Origin: CAZSPT01 sp964608895
Lineage (GTDB): Bacteria > Patescibacteriota > Patescibacteriia > 2-01-FULL-39-33
Reading direction: 5' to 3'
Assembly: GCA_964608895.1 (NCBI GenBank)
Contig: CAZSPT010000019.1
Coordinates: 1 to 15,186 of the forward strand
DNA: 15,186 nucleotides
The notes beneath the pieces were generated by a model. It worked only from the letters and a program-made list of their open reading frames with translations, had not been told where the DNA came from and did no database searches. How positions within the stretch are numbered: the first letter of the stretch is position 1; each line of letters begins with the position of its first letter. Positions 14,121 to 15,186 of the stretch are shown piece after piece. Both the position numbers and the translations under genes were made by a program.

Positions 14121-14549
14121 CTAATTTAAACGGCTCAAACTCCAAGCGACCAAATCTTGCCAAATCAAAGTGACCCGCTCATCCGAAACCGGCAAAATTA
14201 TTGAAAGCCGGGTTAGAATCGCCGCGCTAATCAAAACCATAACTAAAATCACCGCCAAAGAATAGCCAAAAGCCGGCTTTAAAGAAAATTGCCGATTCGG
14301 CAACCGTTCGCTCCAGCCGTCTCCGGGCTCGCCGGCCGCCTGCTCTATCTCTCGGCGAAGGGCTTGATGATACTGATTAAACCACTGATAACTGGTCAAC
14401 CAGCGGTCGCCCGATTTAAAAGCTTTAAGCCGACCGCTCCGGACAGCCGCCAATAAAAAATCATAACTGTAGGGAACTTCTCCGGCCAGCCGCCTCAAGG
14501 GAAGATATTGAGAATCGTCAAAAATTGAAAAATTTTTAACTCCTTCCAT
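14121..14549 (-). CDS. Helix-turn-helix protein with a C-terminal membrane anchor, unknown function
   Basis: I do not recognise this 142-residue protein by name. Residues about 15-62 (YLPLRRLAGEVPYSYDFLLA, GRLKAFKSGDRWLTS) resemble a MerR/excisionase-type helix-turn-helix: a helix beginning with Leu-Arg-Arg-Leu-Ala, a turn, a second helix and a strand ending in a Lys-x-Gly-x-x-Trp segment. A hydrophobic stretch at about 94-118 follows, leaving a tail of about 24 residues outside and the helix-turn-helix in the cytoplasm, if the anchor is N-in. Such a layout would allow a membrane-tethered DNA- or protein-binding role, but this is inference. A GGAAGGAG sequence lies just inside the gene, after the ATG, and so cannot serve as its ribosome-binding site. 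It stands alone between a terminator upstream and the glyQS promoter downstream. Confidence 0.75.
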   Translation of the reverse strand: MEGVKNFSIFDDSQYLPLRRLAGEVPYSYDFLLAAVRSGRLKAFKSGDRWLTSYQWFNQYHQALRREIEQAAGEPGDGWSERLPNRQFSLKPAFGYSLAVILVMVLISAAILTRLSIILPVSDERVTLIWQDLVAWSLSRLN

Positions 14550-14579
14550 TTAACAATTTAATTCGTCTTCTTTCCTTAT

Positions 14580-14588
14580 ATTATATCA
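14580..14588 (-). promoter_or_regulatory. Extended -10 promoter for the helix-turn-helix membrane protein
   Basis: On the - strand TGA directly precedes a perfect TATAAT (14585-14580), forming an extended -10. There is no good -35, since the expected position falls in the A/T flank of the upstream terminator palindrome. The predicted start near 14573 leaves about 24 bases of leader. Confidence 0.45.
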
Positions 14589-14603
14589 TAAAAAAAGGTT
14601 TAA

Positions 14604-14631
14604 AAAAGCTCCTCCGGCCGGAGGAGCTTTT
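14604..14631 (-). terminator. Intrinsic terminator of the right-edge membrane-protein gene
   Basis: A perfect 14-bp inverted repeat (arms 14604-14617 and 14618-14631, core GCTCCTCCGG/CCGGAGGAGC) is followed on the - strand by T to 14602. It lies 18 bases after the stop of the gene ending at 14650. It is symmetric and could act on either strand, but no + strand gene reaches it. Confidence 0.88.
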
Positions 14632-14649
14632 AAAGTCTAAAATCCTTAA

Positions 14650-15186
14650 TTAATTATTCTTTTGAGCGATAAAATTTTTAATCGCTTTAACTAAATCAGA
14701 ATCCTTTTTCAATTGTTCAGTCATAATAACAAAATCCCGGTTGATAACCATTTTGTCGGTCGGGCCGTGAAGCTCGCCGCCAAGCTTGATTAAGGTAAGT
14801 TTCTGATTGGTTTTCTGACCTTCAAACGGCACTTCCTCCCCTTCCTGAAGCGGCTGATCAACCAGCCGGAGATAATAAATGTCGGTCAAAATCAAATTGC
14901 GCTCGGTTAATTTGTTAATCCGGCCGAAATAAATTTGGCTGTTACTCAGAAAAACCGCCTGCCAACCTTCGGAATCAAAATTTTCTTCGGCTGTTTTTTC
15001 TTGGGAACTGAAAGGCAGAATTTCAAGAGAAGTGAACCGGGAGACCAAATAAAAACCGCCGATTAAAACAACTAAAATAATTATTACCGTCAAAACAATC
15101 TTCCAAAACCCGCCGGACCGGGGAGCCGGAACAGATTCTTCTTCAGAATAATCCTGAAAGTCTTGATCTTCCTGAAGTTCTTCCTC
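14650..15186 (-). CDS. Membrane-anchored hypothetical protein of a Parcubacteria-associated type (5' end outside window)
   Basis: The frame is open to the right edge. A TTG at 15093 could be read as a start, but the preceding 31 codons continue in frame with a sensible sequence: an acidic, Glu/Asp/Gln-rich stretch (EEELQEDQDFQDYSEEES) and then basic residues before the membrane helix. I therefore treat it as a partial gene entering from the right. The visible 178 residues hold a cytoplasmic acidic tail, one membrane helix (LTVIIILVVLIGGFYLV), a linker, and a compact outer domain with GWQAVFLSNSQIYFGRI, TDIYYLRL and GELHGPTDKMVINRDFVIM. I associate this layout from memory with hypothetical proteins of Parcubacteria genomes. 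The function is unknown. A strong terminator follows. Confidence 0.75.
   Translation of the reverse strand, partial: EEELQEDQDFQDYSEEESVPAPRSGGFWKIVLTVIIILVVLIGGFYLVSRFTSLEILPFSSQEKTAEENFDSEGWQAVFLSNSQIYFGRINKLTERNLILTDIYYLRLVDQPLQEGEEVPFEGQKTNQKLTLIKLGGELHGPTDKMVINRDFVIMTEQLKKDSDLVKAIKNFIAQKNN

Noticed and set aside
15091..15093. TTG start for the right-edge membrane protein
   Set aside because: The frame stays open and sensible for 31 further codons to the window edge, so the TTG is more likely an internal Leu codon at the start of the membrane helix.
1..15186. Recoded UGA (glycine) as in Gracilibacteria/Absconditabacteria
   Set aside because: TGA ends topA at 2445-2447 and parA at 8186-8188 at the expected protein ends, and no conserved gene has an in-frame TGA.
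1..15186. Mobile elements, CRISPR arrays, toxin-antitoxin or restriction genes
   Set aside because: No transposase or integrase motifs, no regularly spaced short repeats with unique spacers, and no recognisable defence gene were seen on either strand.

Overview
The window looks like an ordinary chromosomal stretch of a small-genome bacterium, most likely a Candidate Phyla Radiation / Patescibacteria (Parcubacteria-like) lineage. This placement is an inference from several features: short intergenic gaps, trimmed housekeeping proteins (a Rel protein that ends just after its TGS domain, a DprA with no C-terminal domain), the dimeric type of glycyl-tRNA synthetase, tRNA genes without encoded CCA, almost no Shine-Dalgarno sequences, and a small membrane protein at the right edge of a type I associate with Parcubacteria. 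Genes end in TGA as well as TAA and TAG (topA and parA use TGA), so the UGA-glycine code of Gracilibacteria/Absconditabacteria does not apply.

Layout, left to right. At 1-2498 lie the 3' end of dprA and then topA, both on the + strand, closed by a perfect 30-nt palindromic terminator that also serves the converging gene. At 2509-5625 (-) is the standout gene: a 1038-residue membrane-anchored surface protein with kelch-like repeats, an interposed LamG domain, two dockerin-type calcium-binding pairs and a possible beta-trefoil region. At 5757-7229 (+) is a bifunctional-type (p)ppGpp synthetase/hydrolase. At 7246-8965 (-) is the parA-parB chromosome partition pair.

At 9058-9491 (-) are three tRNA genes: elongator-type Met(CAT), initiator fMet(CAT) and Leu(CAA). 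They have consensus-quality promoters and intrinsic terminators. At 9589-10086 (+) is a small His-rich membrane protein whose promoter shares its -35 region with the divergent tRNA-Leu promoter. At 10135-14046 (-) is a tight three-gene operon, glyQS - M16 zinc peptidase - family 4 glycosyltransferase, with a 6-nt gap at each junction. At 14121-14549 (-) is a helix-turn-helix protein with a membrane anchor, and at 14650-15186 (-) the 3' part of a membrane-anchored hypothetical protein that runs off the window.

Most of the window is core information processing (supercoiling, DNA uptake/recombination, chromosome segregation, translation, stringent response). I found no mobile element, CRISPR array or obvious defence system. 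The points most worth a second look are the dockerin/LamG/kelch-like surface protein, the initiator tRNA with C33 in place of U33, the almost leaderless parA transcript, the face-to-face shared -35 promoter pair, and the arginine-rich repeat insertion inside the glycosyltransferase.
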